Shown: positions 1 through 6,456, numbered from the stretch's first letter. The stretch is 14,217 nt of DNA from Acholeplasmatales bacterium (GCA_900770055.1 CAAGJD010000229.1:1-14217); one strand, 5' to 3'. Notes: generated by a model not told the origin, from the sequence alone. Translations and numbers: made by a program.

Positions 1-17
1 CGACGCTCTTCCGATCT
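1..17 (+). other. Illumina adapter remnant
   Basis: The first 17 bases (CGACGCTCTTCCGATCT) are identical to the 3' end of the standard Illumina TruSeq read-1 adapter. The sequence becomes coherent fabF coding sequence at base 18. These bases are library contamination at the contig end, not genome. Confidence 0.95.
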
Positions 18-134
18 GATGTTAATGTTATAATTAATAAGAATATTAACAAAAAATTAGAATATGTAATGTCTAATTCTTTAGGCTTTGGTGGCCATAA
101 TGCTTCAATTATTTTAAAAAGGTTTGGTGATTAA
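18..134 (+). CDS. fabF: 3-oxoacyl-ACP synthase II (FabF), C-terminal fragment
   Basis: Only the last 38 codons are present, because the contig starts inside the gene. The visible peptide carries the ketoacyl-synthase C-terminal signature SNSLGFGGHNASIIL followed by a short basic tail (KRFGD) and a TAA stop. In this family the GFGG segment is the gating loop at the active-site entrance. FabF condenses malonyl-ACP with acyl-ACP in type II fatty acid elongation in the cytosol. The stop is one base before the fabZ start codon, and the fabZ ribosome site lies inside the fabF end, so the two genes are co-transcribed and probably translationally coupled. The 5' part, including the catalytic Cys and both His residues, is outside the window. 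Confidence 0.85.
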   Translation, partial: DVNVIINKNINKKLEYVMSNSLGFGGHNASIILKRFGD

Positions 135-135
135 T

Positions 136-564
136 ATGCTATATGATGCAAAACAAATTCAAGAAATATTACCACATAGATATCCATTTTTATTAATAGA
201 TCAGGTAGAAGAAATTAATGAGGATGATACATATATTCATGCAAAAAAATGTGTATCTGTAAATGAACCATACTTTCAAGGACACTTTCCAAATAATCCT
301 GTAATGCCAGGAGTTTTACAGCTTGAGGCTATTGCGCAGGCTGGTGCTGTAATTCTTTTAAGAAAAGAAGAATTTAAAGGCAAAACTGCTTATTTTGCAG
401 GAGCTAATAATGTTAAGTGGAAAAGAATGGTTAAGCCTGGAGACGTACTTGATATTGAAGTTGAGTTAGTAAAAATTCGTGGCCCTATTGGCTTTGGAAA
501 GGGTACAATTAAGGTTATGGGTGAGCTTGCATGTCAAGCAGAGCTTTCTTTTGTGATTCAATAA
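136..564 (+). CDS. fabZ: 3-hydroxyacyl-ACP dehydratase FabZ
   Basis: This 142-residue protein has the usual FabZ length. It opens with the family signature LPHRYPFLLID at residues 12-22. The active-site block GHFPNNPVMPG follows at 49-59, then LQLEAIAQAG, with His50 and Glu64 as the expected catalytic pair of the hot-dog fold. It dehydrates 3-hydroxyacyl-ACP to trans-2-enoyl-ACP in fatty acid elongation. The frame is open further upstream from a TTG at 124, but ATG 136 is chosen because GGTGA (126-130) lies 5 bases before it and residues 1-10 match the family N-terminus. It directly follows fabF, the classic Bacillota fab/acc order. The C-terminus (AELSFVIQ) is typical and complete. Confidence 0.95.
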   Translation: MLYDAKQIQEILPHRYPFLLIDQVEEINEDDTYIHAKKCVSVNEPYFQGHFPNNPVMPGVLQLEAIAQAGAVILLRKEEFKGKTAYFAGANNVKWKRMVKPGDVLDIEVELVKIRGPIGFGKGTIKVMGELACQAELSFVIQ

Positions 565-566
565 GC

Positions 567-665
567 TATAATGCTTATGATATAACAAAAGATGGTAATT
601 TAGTATTAAGGAATGAAGATAGTACAATAATTGTAAATTCAATTGAAATAAGTTATTGTAGATAA
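567..665 (+). pseudogene. Remnant resembling the C-terminus of biotin-protein ligase (BirA)
   Basis: Immediately after the fabZ stop, another frame is open for 32 codons to a TAA at 663-665 with no start codon or ribosome site of its own. It reads YNAYDITKDGNLVLRNED, then TIIVNSIEIS, ending YCR. The pattern A-x-(D)-I-T-x-D-G-x-L-x-L followed by a hydrophobic strand and E-I-S resembles the small SH3-like C-terminal domain of BirA biotin ligases, which biotinylate the acetyl-CoA carboxylase carrier protein. A birA relic would fit, because acc and birA genes often sit in Bacillota fab clusters. The rest of the enzyme is absent, so a deletion joined this tail to fabZ. The identification rests on pattern recall over a short peptide; it could be chance. 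Confidence 0.42.
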
Positions 666-681
666 TTAATTTACTAAAATA

Positions 682-722
682 AGGACTTGAGAACCTAGCC
701 TTAAGCTATAATTTCAAGTCCT
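682..722 (+). terminator. Probable terminator of the fab operon
   Basis: A perfect 9-bp stem AGGACTTGA (682-690) / TCAAGTCCT (714-722) encloses a 23-base loop containing a nested TAGC/GCTA mini-stem. An A/T-rich stretch follows, but no clean T run. It sits just after fabZ and the BirA-like remnant, so termination is the likely role. Confidence 0.5.
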
Positions 723-773
723 ATTTATATATTTAAAATAGATAATTATAGAATGAATAAGAAGACTTATCTT

Positions 774-800
774 AAAAGAAAAAGGCATCGATCTGATGCC
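774..800 (-). terminator. Rho-independent terminator of the degV operon
   Basis: Read on the minus strand, a 6-bp stem GGCATC / GATGCC with loop AGATC is followed directly by a T-rich run (complement of 774-783). It lies 21 bases after the stop of the second DegV gene. Confidence 0.85.
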
Positions 801-821
801 AATTAAAAATATAATTAATTA

Positions 822-1649
822 TTATTTTTCTTTTTCAACGAATATAAATCCAGCTGCGTTAGGTCCCCAATGTGCAGAAATAGCAGGATCAAGTTCATCA
901 TATTCAATTAATGATGGTTTTAATTCATCATCAAGCAGAGAAATCATATTTTCCAAATTATCAGCTTTATATGTATATGATGGAACAATTGGATAATCTT
1001 TGTCACAATGTTCATTTACATAATTAACTAAATCTCTAGTTGCGTTTTTTAAGCCACGCTTTTTTTCCATTACATGAACTTTACCTTTTTCAAAAGAAAT
1101 AAGAGGAATAATTTTTAATACTGTTCCAACAATAAATCCTACTTTAGAAAGCCTACCACCTCTAGTTAAGTAGGTTAATGATTCAGGAATAGCTAAAACT
1201 CTTATTTTATTGATTAATTTACTAACCTTATCCTTTATAAATTCGATAGTTTTATCGCGATATTTATTAATTTCATTAACAATAATTCTGATACCACCAA
1301 CAGCAGTTAAAGAATCAATTACATGAACTAGCTTATTGTTTTGAAATAATTGCTTAAATGCATTACATGTACCTGAAATACCTGAAGATATTGGAAGTAT
1401 TATTACATCATCTCCAGATGAAGTATAACTATTTACGAGATCTTCTACCTTAGCTAAATTTGGTAATGACGTTTTAGGAAATTGTTTTTTATTAATTAAT
1501 TCATCATAAAATTTTTCCATTGTTAGGTCGACACCATCTTCATATTCCTTTTCTCCAAGAAGAATTCTAAGTGGTATAATATCAACATTATATTTATCTT
1601 TTTCAAACTCTTTAATACTTGAGCCTGAGTCTACTAATAATCTTATCAT
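822..1649 (-). CDS. DegV family fatty-acid-binding protein (FakB-like), second of pair
   Basis: This 275-residue protein matches the DegV/FakB fold. VDSGSS lies at the N-terminus, KTS (59-61) at the fatty-acid carboxylate site, SSGISGT at 88-94, and YLTRGGRLSK (160-169) in the central segment. AHWGPNAAG near the C-terminus corresponds to the family's H-x-G-P-G loop. FakB proteins bind a single fatty acid and present it to the FakA kinase for phosphorylation and phospholipid synthesis. No fakA is in the window. The start ATG overlaps the stop of the upstream degV by one base (TAATG), with AAAGGA as ribosome site inside the upstream gene, so translation is coupled. A terminator follows. The fatty-acid preference cannot be read from sequence. 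Confidence 0.88.
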   Translation of the reverse strand: MIRLLVDSGSSIKEFEKDKYNVDIIPLRILLGEKEYEDGVDLTMEKFYDELINKKQFPKTSLPNLAKVEDLVNSYTSSGDDVIILPISSGISGTCNAFKQLFQNNKLVHVIDSLTAVGGIRIIVNEINKYRDKTIEFIKDKVSKLINKIRVLAIPESLTYLTRGGRLSKVGFIVGTVLKIIPLISFEKGKVHVMEKKRGLKNATRDLVNYVNEHCDKDYPIVPSYTYKADNLENMISLLDDELKPSLIEYDELDPAISAHWGPNAAGFIFVEKEK

Positions 1650-2533
1650 TATTTTGTCCTTTCGTCGCCATAGAAGTATACTGCAACTGTACCACCACCT
1701 GTATGTGATGCAATAATAGTTCCTATGTCATATATTTTTACTTCCTTAACATTAGGGAATCTTTCCTTAATTAAAGCAGCTGTTGTTTCTGCATCAGCTA
1801 AAGAATTAGAATGAGAGATAAAACATTTTCCACTGTATTCCTTACCACCAATAGCATGGGCTTCCATTTCATCTAGTGTTGTAGAAATTGCTTTTTTCTT
1901 GCCTCTTGCCTTACTATAAGATATTATTTTTCCTTCGTAATTTAAATGCATAATTGGACAAATACCTAAAATAGTGGCAATCATAGCAGTAGCGCCGCTT
2001 ACACGACCACTGCGTTTAAAATATTTTAAATCTGTTGAATAGAATTGATGATGAAGTGTATATTTTACACTTTCAACCCAATTTGCAAGTTCATCAATTG
2101 AGTAACCCTCATCTCTTTTATCGGCTGCATCATCTAAAAGTAATCCAAAGCCAGATGAAGAACAGGTTGTATCAATTATGATTAGTTTTCTATCAGGATA
2201 TTTTTCCATAAGCTCATCTTTTGCCTCTAAAGCTCTAAGATAAGAAGGAGTCATTCCTGTACCAAAGGCAAGGTGAATTACATCACCCTTTTGTAATAAA
2301 TCATCAAAATATTCAAAATATTGAAATTTATTTATTTGCGAAGTGTTAGGTAGTGCACCTTCATCTAACATTTTATAGAAATTAGGTAGTGCATTTTCAT
2401 CTCTACCCATATCATCTACAAATATTTGTTGATTAACAGTATATGAATAAAAAATGATGGAAATATCTCTTTTATTAACATATGAATATGGCAAATCAAT
2501 TGTTGATTCACTTGATAAAATATATTTGCTCAT
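1649..2533 (-). CDS. DegV family fatty-acid-binding protein (FakB-like), first of pair
   Basis: This 294-residue DegV-family protein is clearly diverged from its downstream neighbour. Family landmarks are SSESTIDLP near the N-terminus, NTSQ (63-66) at the carboxylate site, FGTGMTPSYL in the SSGxSGT position, and DTTCSSSGFG (121-130). KRSGRVSG follows at 173-180, and SHTGGGTVAVYF at the C-terminus. The variant FGTGMTPS and TGGG loops suggest a different ligand pocket from the neighbour. ATG 2533 is preceded by a strong GGAGG site 8 bases upstream, and a TTGAAA/TATATT promoter lies upstream. Cells with several FakBs use them for different acyl chains; that division of labour is an inference here. 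Confidence 0.87.
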   Translation of the reverse strand: MSKYILSSESTIDLPYSYVNKRDISIIFYSYTVNQQIFVDDMGRDENALPNFYKMLDEGALPNTSQINKFQYFEYFDDLLQKGDVIHLAFGTGMTPSYLRALEAKDELMEKYPDRKLIIIDTTCSSSGFGLLLDDAADKRDEGYSIDELANWVESVKYTLHHQFYSTDLKYFKRSGRVSGATAMIATILGICPIMHLNYEGKIISYSKARGKKKAISTTLDEMEAHAIGGKEYSGKCFISHSNSLADAETTAALIKERFPNVKEVKIYDIGTIIASHTGGGTVAVYFYGDERTK

Positions 2534-2572
2534 TAATTACCTCCGATAATATTATGTGTTTATCATTTACAA

Positions 2573-2601
2573 AATATAATATGCTAATTACTACATTTCA
2601 A
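2573..2601 (-). promoter_or_regulatory. Promoter of the degV pair
   Basis: On the minus strand TTGAAA (complement of 2596-2601), a 17-base spacer and TATATT (complement of 2573-2578) form a near-consensus sigma-A promoter about 40 bases upstream of the first degV start. Confidence 0.7.
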
Positions 2602-2670
2602 TAATATATTTTTTACACAAAAACCTCAACCTACAGTATGAATTATTTAGTAAACTATTAAAAAAATATC

Positions 2671-2714
2671 AGTAGAGACGAAAAAATAGGCTCTACTAAT
2701 AGTAGAATAGAGCC
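2671..2714. promoter_or_regulatory. Competing hairpins in the degV / XRE-regulator intergenic region
   Basis: GGCTCTA (2689-2695) pairs with TAGAGCC (2708-2714). Its left arm overlaps CTCTACT (2691-2697), which can instead pair with AGTAGAG (2671-2677). The two hairpins are mutually exclusive. On the minus strand the first hairpin is followed by TATTTTTTCG, which would make it a terminator, yet no minus-strand gene lies upstream of it. It may insulate the degV promoter from antisense reading, or be a relic. Confidence 0.4.
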
Positions 2715-2746
2715 AATTATTCGTTAAAACTAGAGCTTTTTTCTTA

Positions 2747-2775
2747 TTGAAGAGCAAATTAATATATGCTATAAT
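2747..2775 (+). promoter_or_regulatory. Promoter of the XRE-membrane regulator
   Basis: TTGAAG (2747-2752), a 17-base spacer and a perfect TATAAT (2770-2775) preceded by TGc (extended -10) make a strong sigma-A promoter 37 bases before the gene start. Confidence 0.75.
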
Positions 2776-2792
2776 TATTTTACAATAATTAT
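2771..2792. promoter_or_regulatory. Candidate operator: 9-bp perfect dyad over the start site
   Basis: ATAATTATT (2771-2779) and AATAATTAT (2784-2792) form a perfect inverted repeat with a 4-base centre. It overlaps the -10 box and the expected transcription start of the adjacent HTH gene. The placement suits autorepression by that regulator, but an AT-only dyad can arise by chance in this genome. Confidence 0.4.
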
Positions 2793-2811
2793 CGGCGAAG
2801 GAGTGAAATAT

Positions 2812-3411
2812 GTGGAGAATTTAAAAAACATTATTGCAAAAAATATCGCAGATTTGAGAATTAAAAATGAAATGACTCAATTTATGCTTGCAGAAAAGCT
2901 AAATTATTCAGATAAAGCAGTATCAAAATGGGAAAGAGGAGAATCAATTCCTGATATAACAGTTCTTAAAGAAATAGCCGATTTATTCAATGTTAAGGTT
3001 GACTATTTATTATCTTTAGATCATGATCCAGTTGATGAACCTATTGTTAAAAAAATGAATATCAGAAAAAAAGTTGTTGTCACATTAAGTGTTTTATTAG
3101 TTTGGCTAATTGCTACATTTTCTTTTGTAGTGGCACTTCTTGCAGATTCTAATTGCTATTTTGCATGGCTAGCATTTATATATGCAATACCAGTATCTTC
3201 AATTGTATTAATCGTGTTTAATACAATGTGGTATAAAAAGAAGATTAACTATATTTTAGTTTCACTTTTGATGTGGTCAATATTTTTATCACTTCATTTA
3301 TCATTTTTATTACTTGCAGGCATTAATATAGCATTAATTTATGTTATTGGTGCACCTGGTCAAATAATTATTATGACATGGTTTTTCCTAAGAAAAGAAG
3401 TAAAGGGCTAG
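2812..3411 (+). CDS. XRE-family HTH regulator with C-terminal membrane domain
   Basis: The N-terminus is a Cro/CI-type helix-turn-helix (residues 7-66: MTQFMLAEKLNYSDKAVSKW, then ERGESIPDITVLKEIADLF). A short linker leads to four predicted membrane helices at about 88-111, 115-140, 145-169 and 171-193. It is therefore a membrane-anchored DNA-binding protein, a layout common in Bacillota whose signal is usually unknown. GTG 2812 (199 aa) is chosen because AAGGAG (2798-2803) lies 8 bases before it; the upstream in-frame GTG at 2803 overlaps that ribosome site. The nearby ATG at 2810 is out of frame and closes at once. The gene has its own promoter and a dyad operator. No partner gene is linked: the next gene, mscL, is convergent. 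Confidence 0.85.
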   Translation: MENLKNIIAKNIADLRIKNEMTQFMLAEKLNYSDKAVSKWERGESIPDITVLKEIADLFNVKVDYLLSLDHDPVDEPIVKKMNIRKKVVVTLSVLLVWLIATFSFVVALLADSNCYFAWLAFIYAIPVSSIVLIVFNTMWYKKKINYILVSLLMWSIFLSLHLSFLLLAGINIALIYVIGAPGQIIIMTWFFLRKEVKG

Positions 3412-3426
3412 AATTTCTAGCCCTTT
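3402..3426. terminator. Bidirectional terminator between the XRE regulator and mscL
   Basis: AAAGGGCTAGA (3402-3412) and TCTAGCCCTTT (3416-3426) form an 11-bp perfect stem with a 3-base centre. The TAG stop of the HTH gene is part of the stem, and mscL ends 6 bases further on the other strand. A/T-rich tracts on both sides suit termination in both directions. Confidence 0.85.
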
Positions 3427-3431
3427 ATTAA

Positions 3432-4013
3432 TTATTCAGTTTTGTTTTGTAATGAGTCTCTAATTTCAGTTAATAATGTAATAACTGGATCTGGTTGTGG
3501 TTCTACTTCAGGTTCAGGATCTGCTTCAGGCTCTGGTTCTGCTTCAGGCTCAGGATTTTGTTGTGCTTCCTTAGCAGCCTTTTCAGCAGCAAGCTTTTCT
3601 TCAAATTCTTTACGCTTTCTACTTGCAAATGCAGCAACCTTAATTATGATAAATAAAGTTAATGCAATAAAGAAGAAGTTAATAATTGATTCGAAGAATG
3701 CGCTCCAATCGATGTAGTTTAATACCTTGTAGTATAAACCATCTGGACCAAGCTGTGCTCCTGCAACAGCATTAGCAATTTGTTCTTCAGTCATACCAGC
3801 AGTATTAATTACCTCTGAATTTGGCAAGATAGTAAATAAACCATTACCACCACCAATGTAAGATAAAGCCCAATTGACAACTGGCATAAGTACTTGCTTA
3901 TTTAGTGTTGTAACAATTGTATTAAATGCTCCACCAACAATAACACCGACAGCCATATCTAAAACATTACCTCTTGTTATGAATGCTTTAAATTCACTTA
4001 TAAATTTTTTCAT
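3432..4013 (-). CDS. mscL: Large-conductance mechanosensitive channel MscL
   Basis: MscL is a homopentameric membrane channel that opens under membrane tension to release osmolytes on hypo-osmotic shock. The N-terminus is diagnostic: FKAFITRGNVLDMAVGVIVG, then GAFNTIV, within the amphipathic helix and TM1 (about 17-45). TM2 is at about 103-128, followed by the basic cluster SRKRKE. The C-terminal helix LLTEIRDSLQ matches the family's cytoplasmic bundle. At 193 residues it is much longer than E. coli MscL (136). The extra length is an extended extracellular loop (about 46-102), an Ala/Glu/Lys helix (136-151) and a Pro/Glu repeat linker (154-176). ATG 4013 has AAAGGAG upstream and a good promoter. 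It is monocistronic and convergent with the XRE regulator. Confidence 0.95.
   Translation of the reverse strand: MKKFISEFKAFITRGNVLDMAVGVIVGGAFNTIVTTLNKQVLMPVVNWALSYIGGGNGLFTILPNSEVINTAGMTEEQIANAVAGAQLGPDGLYYKVLNYIDWSAFFESIINFFFIALTLFIIIKVAAFASRKRKEFEEKLAAEKAAKEAQQNPEPEAEPEPEADPEPEVEPQPDPVITLLTEIRDSLQNKTE
3502..3555 (-). repeat. Three 18-bp tandem repeats encoding PEPEA(E/D) units in MscL
   Basis: Three consecutive 18-bp units (3502-3519, 3520-3537, 3538-3555) differ at a few positions and encode PEPEAE, PEPEAD and PEPEVE, followed by a decayed PQPDP. This is an in-frame minisatellite in the cytoplasmic linker before the C-terminal helix. Unit number could vary between strains without breaking the frame. 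Confidence 0.9.
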
Positions 4014-4038
4014 ATCCTATTGTTCTCCTTTGTTTATG

Positions 4039-4067
4039 ATTATAGATAAAGAAAACTATAATTTCAA
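4039..4067 (-). promoter_or_regulatory. mscL promoter
   Basis: On the minus strand TTGAAA (complement of 4062-4067), a 17-base spacer and a perfect TATAAT (complement of 4039-4044) lie about 26 bases before the mscL start. Confidence 0.8.
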
Positions 4068-4162
4068 TATTTAAATGTAAAACATTGTTAAAAAATGGTA
4101 GTTTTTTTAAAAAAGTCAATAATAATAATGTTTTTCATTTTTGAAAGTTTATTGTTCAAAAT

Positions 4163-4191
4163 TTGTAAAAACATCTCAAAAAACATAAAAT
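4163..4191 (+). promoter_or_regulatory. Possible promoter of the broken lipoprotein gene
   Basis: TTGTAA (4163-4168), a 17-base spacer and TAAAAT (4186-4191) lie 57 bases upstream of the start at 4249. In such AT-rich sequence this is only suggestive. Nothing else was recognised between mscL and 4249. Confidence 0.3.
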
Positions 4192-4248
4192 TTACAAAAT
4201 TATCACATAATTGAGTCTTAAAATATTTGCAAAAAAGGAGTGAAACAA

Positions 4249-4545
4249 ATGAAAAAGTTTATTTGCATTTTAGGTATAATATCATGCTTAGCTTTAAAAA
4301 GCTGTAATAATGGAATTAAAGAGATTATAGGAAATAATAATACTTAAGGATTAGTAAATCAGGACATCACTACAAGTAATAGTAATGCTATAGCAGGTAG
4401 TGATGTCGTTTCTATTGGAAATCATTTAGGCTCATTACCTGGTAGTGTTTCTTCTGACATAGTATCTTATTTAAATAGAGTAATAGATGTTGATAGCCAC
4501 ACAAAATACAGTTATTGTGTAGCTTTGAATATTGAATCTAAATAA
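4249..4545 (+). pseudogene. Broken HtrA-like lipoprotein protease gene
   Basis: An intact ribosome site (AAGGAG, 4235-4240) and ATG begin a lipoprotein signal peptide (MKKFICILGIISCLALKSC) with a lipobox-like LKSC. The frame hits TAA at 4345-4347 after 32 codons, then continues open in the same frame for 65 codons to 4545. The second part contains DVVSIGNHLGSLPG, then SVSSDIVSYLNRVIDVD. This resembles the conserved GNPLG...SV..G.VS..NR segment of HtrA/DegP trypsin-like proteases, seen in the intact paralogue downstream as VLVIGCPLG...LSTGVVSD. The catalytic His, Asp and Ser regions and the PDZ domain are missing, so there is an internal deletion as well as the nonsense codon. The first 32 codons might still make a small lipopeptide. 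The protease assignment is inferred from a short segment. Confidence 0.6.
4363..4407. repeat. 11-bp perfect inverted repeat inside the broken gene
   Basis: GACATCACTAC (4363-4373) and GTAGTGATGTC (4397-4407) are perfect reverse complements around a 23-base spacer that holds the palindrome GCTATAGC. There is no T run after it, so it is not an obvious terminator. It sits at the edge of the region where protease similarity begins. Confidence 0.7.
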
Positions 4546-4559
4546 TAATTTGTTATAAT
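4532..4559 (+). promoter_or_regulatory. tatD promoter
   Basis: TTGAAT (4532-4537), a 16-base spacer and a perfect TATAAT (4554-4559) lie 32 bases before the chosen tatD start. The -35 box lies within the last codons of the broken lipoprotein gene. Confidence 0.65.
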
Positions 4560-4591
4560 AAAATAGTATTTTAAGAATGAGAGTTGATTTT

Positions 4592-5350
4592 ATGATTGAT
4601 ACACATTCACATTTGTTTGCAGATGAATTTAAAGATGATATAGATGAATGTATTGGTAGATGCAAGGCCCTAAATGTTAATAAAATTATCTTAGTTGGTT
4701 TTTCTCATGAAACTAATAATAAAGCTATTGAATATGCCTATAAATATGATATTTTTTATCCAACATGTGGACTTCATCCATCTGAGGCTACAAATAACTA
4801 TTTAAAAGATTTTGAATTATTTAAAGAATTTATTAAGAATAAAAAAATTTACGCAATAGGAGAATGTGGTCTTGATTATCATTGGGATAAAACATATATT
4901 AATGAGCAAAAGGAATTGTTTAGGCTTCAATGTGAGCTTGCTATAGAGCTTGATTTACCAATAATAGTTCATATGAGAGATGCTACTAAGGACACATATG
5001 ATATAATAAAGGAATATAAAGGGAAATTAAGAGGTGTAATGCATTGCTATAGTGGCTCATTAGAAATGGCTAAAGAGTTTTTGAAGCTTGGTTTTTATAT
5101 TTCCTTAGGTGGTCCTGTTACCTTTAAAAATGCTAAAGAGCCAAAAGAAGTAGCATCGCAAATTCCACTTGATAGACTTTTGTTAGAAACAGATTGTCCA
5201 TATTTAGCTCCAACACCATATCGAGGTAAAAGAAATGAATCTAGCTATGTAAAAGAGATTTATGAATATGTTAGCAATATAAGAGGTGTTGAAGCTATAG
5301 AGCTTGAAAATAAGATATTAGAAAATTGTAAAGAATTATTTAGAATCTAG
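4592..5350 (+). CDS. tatD: TatD family metal-dependent deoxyribonuclease
   Basis: This 252-residue protein has the full TatD set of metal ligands in a TIM-barrel hydrolase. They are DTHSH at 3-7 (His5, His7), GECGLDY with Glu91, VHMRDA with His127, GVMHCYSG with His151, and LLETDCPYLAP with Asp201. TatD enzymes are 3'-5' exonucleases acting on single-stranded DNA and some RNA, linked to repair of oxidative damage. ATG 4592 is preferred over the upstream in-frame ATG 4577, because MIDTHSHL is the usual family N-terminus and GAGAG (4579-4583) precedes it at 8 bases. It shares a transcript with the protease lipoprotein gene, which starts 9 bases after its stop. Confidence 0.93.
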   Translation: MIDTHSHLFADEFKDDIDECIGRCKALNVNKIILVGFSHETNNKAIEYAYKYDIFYPTCGLHPSEATNNYLKDFELFKEFIKNKKIYAIGECGLDYHWDKTYINEQKELFRLQCELAIELDLPIIVHMRDATKDTYDIIKEYKGKLRGVMHCYSGSLEMAKEFLKLGFYISLGGPVTFKNAKEPKEVASQIPLDRLLLETDCPYLAPTPYRGKRNESSYVKEIYEYVSNIRGVEAIELENKILENCKELFRI

Positions 5351-5359
5351 GTGAAAATA

Positions 5360-6445
5360 ATGAAATTATTAAGATGTTTAGCTTTAGTAGTTTTATTAGC
5401 TTTAGGACTTACAGGCTGCGATAATAAAACTATTTCGAAAATAGAAAATGAACCTGATTATGTTCAATTAACAGGAGATATTTATACAATATACCAAGAA
5501 GCTAGTAAGGGCTGTATTGGTGTTTTTACGAAGAATAGCGATGATAGTTATTCATCAGGCTCAGCAGTTTTGTATAAATATGAAAATGGTATTTATTATG
5601 CTGTAACAAATCATCATGTTATTGAAGGTGCAACTATAGTAAGAGCTTATTTAGGAAATAATTATTATTTTGAGGCAACAGTGTTAGGTTCGGATGAGAA
5701 AAATGATATAGCAGTTATTACATTTGAAATTGGAAATAAGTATTTAGAGAAAAATCTATTTGATTTAGTTTTACATGATATTTTTAATTATGAATATGAG
5801 GATTTAGTAAAAATCGGTCAAAATGTATTAGTGATAGGTTGTCCTTTAGGTTTAGATAACTTCAACAATCTTTCAACAGGAGTAGTATCAGATGTTAAGG
5901 ATGATAAAATAACTACTGATGCTGCCTTAAATCCTGGTAATTCAGGTGGAGGAATATTTAATACTGCTGGAAGATTAATCGGTATCATTAATGCAAAGGA
6001 AGTTTGGCGTACAACTGAAACAGGACAAATACCTGTTGAGGGAAGAGGCTATGCAATTTCTTTAAATACTGTAAAGGAATGCATTAAAGATATTGAAAAA
6101 TATGGTGGTGAAATTCAAAGACCAATCTTAGGTGTTTATTCTTCTGCAGTAAATATTTTGCTTCCTGAAAATGAAAATTTTGCAAAATTTCAAGATTATC
6201 TTCCTACTGATATAGATAGAATATTTTATGTTGTAGTTGATAGCTTTTCTTCAGAAGAATCTGTTGCGAAAAAATATGGATTATTAGAAAATGATGTTAT
6301 TTTATATGTAGATAGTGTTGAAATAACATCACTTAAATCAATTTCATATGTATTAAATCTTAAGACAATGGATGAAAATATTGTCTTAACGGTTTATAGA
6401 AAATCAACAAATTCTATTAGTGATATTACAATTTATTTTGTGTAA
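5360..6445 (+). CDS. HtrA/DegP-like trypsin-fold serine protease, lipoprotein
   Basis: This 361-residue secreted protease is predicted to be anchored by a lipid. Its signal peptide ends in the lipobox LTGC, with Cys20 as the lipidated residue. The trypsin-like domain (about 40-250) shows the complete triad: His86 in VTNHHVIEG, Asp116 in NDIAVI, and Ser195 in NPGNSGGGIF. The C-terminus (about 255-361) fits a single PDZ domain (RPILGVYS; YGLLENDVILYVDSVEI). HtrA proteins degrade or refold damaged exported proteins. Typical Bacillota HtrAs have an N-terminal transmembrane helix, so lipid anchoring is a less usual arrangement. ATG 5360 is chosen over the in-frame GTG 5351 because GGTGA (5350-5354) precedes it at 5 bases. 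It follows tatD and ends at a terminator. A broken paralogue lies upstream of tatD. Confidence 0.88.
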   Translation: MKLLRCLALVVLLALGLTGCDNKTISKIENEPDYVQLTGDIYTIYQEASKGCIGVFTKNSDDSYSSGSAVLYKYENGIYYAVTNHHVIEGATIVRAYLGNNYYFEATVLGSDEKNDIAVITFEIGNKYLEKNLFDLVLHDIFNYEYEDLVKIGQNVLVIGCPLGLDNFNNLSTGVVSDVKDDKITTDAALNPGNSGGGIFNTAGRLIGIINAKEVWRTTETGQIPVEGRGYAISLNTVKECIKDIEKYGGEIQRPILGVYSSAVNILLPENENFAKFQDYLPTDIDRIFYVVVDSFSSEESVAKKYGLLENDVILYVDSVEITSLKSISYVLNLKTMDENIVLTVYRKSTNSISDITIYFV

Positions 6446-6456
6446 TAAATAATTAT

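Noticed and set aside
124..135. TTG start four codons upstream for fabZ
   Set aside because: It lies inside fabF and upstream of the GGTGA ribosome site, and the family N-terminus fits ATG 136.
789..798. CGATCTGATG, also present at the adapter junction (12-21)
   Set aside because: Here it is the loop and arm of the degV terminator; the 10-base match to the adapter/genome junction is a coincidence, not a second adapter.
3442..3717. Ser/Gly-rich open frame on the plus strand
   Set aside because: It is the antisense shadow of the mscL repeat region; low-complexity repeats keep opposite frames open.
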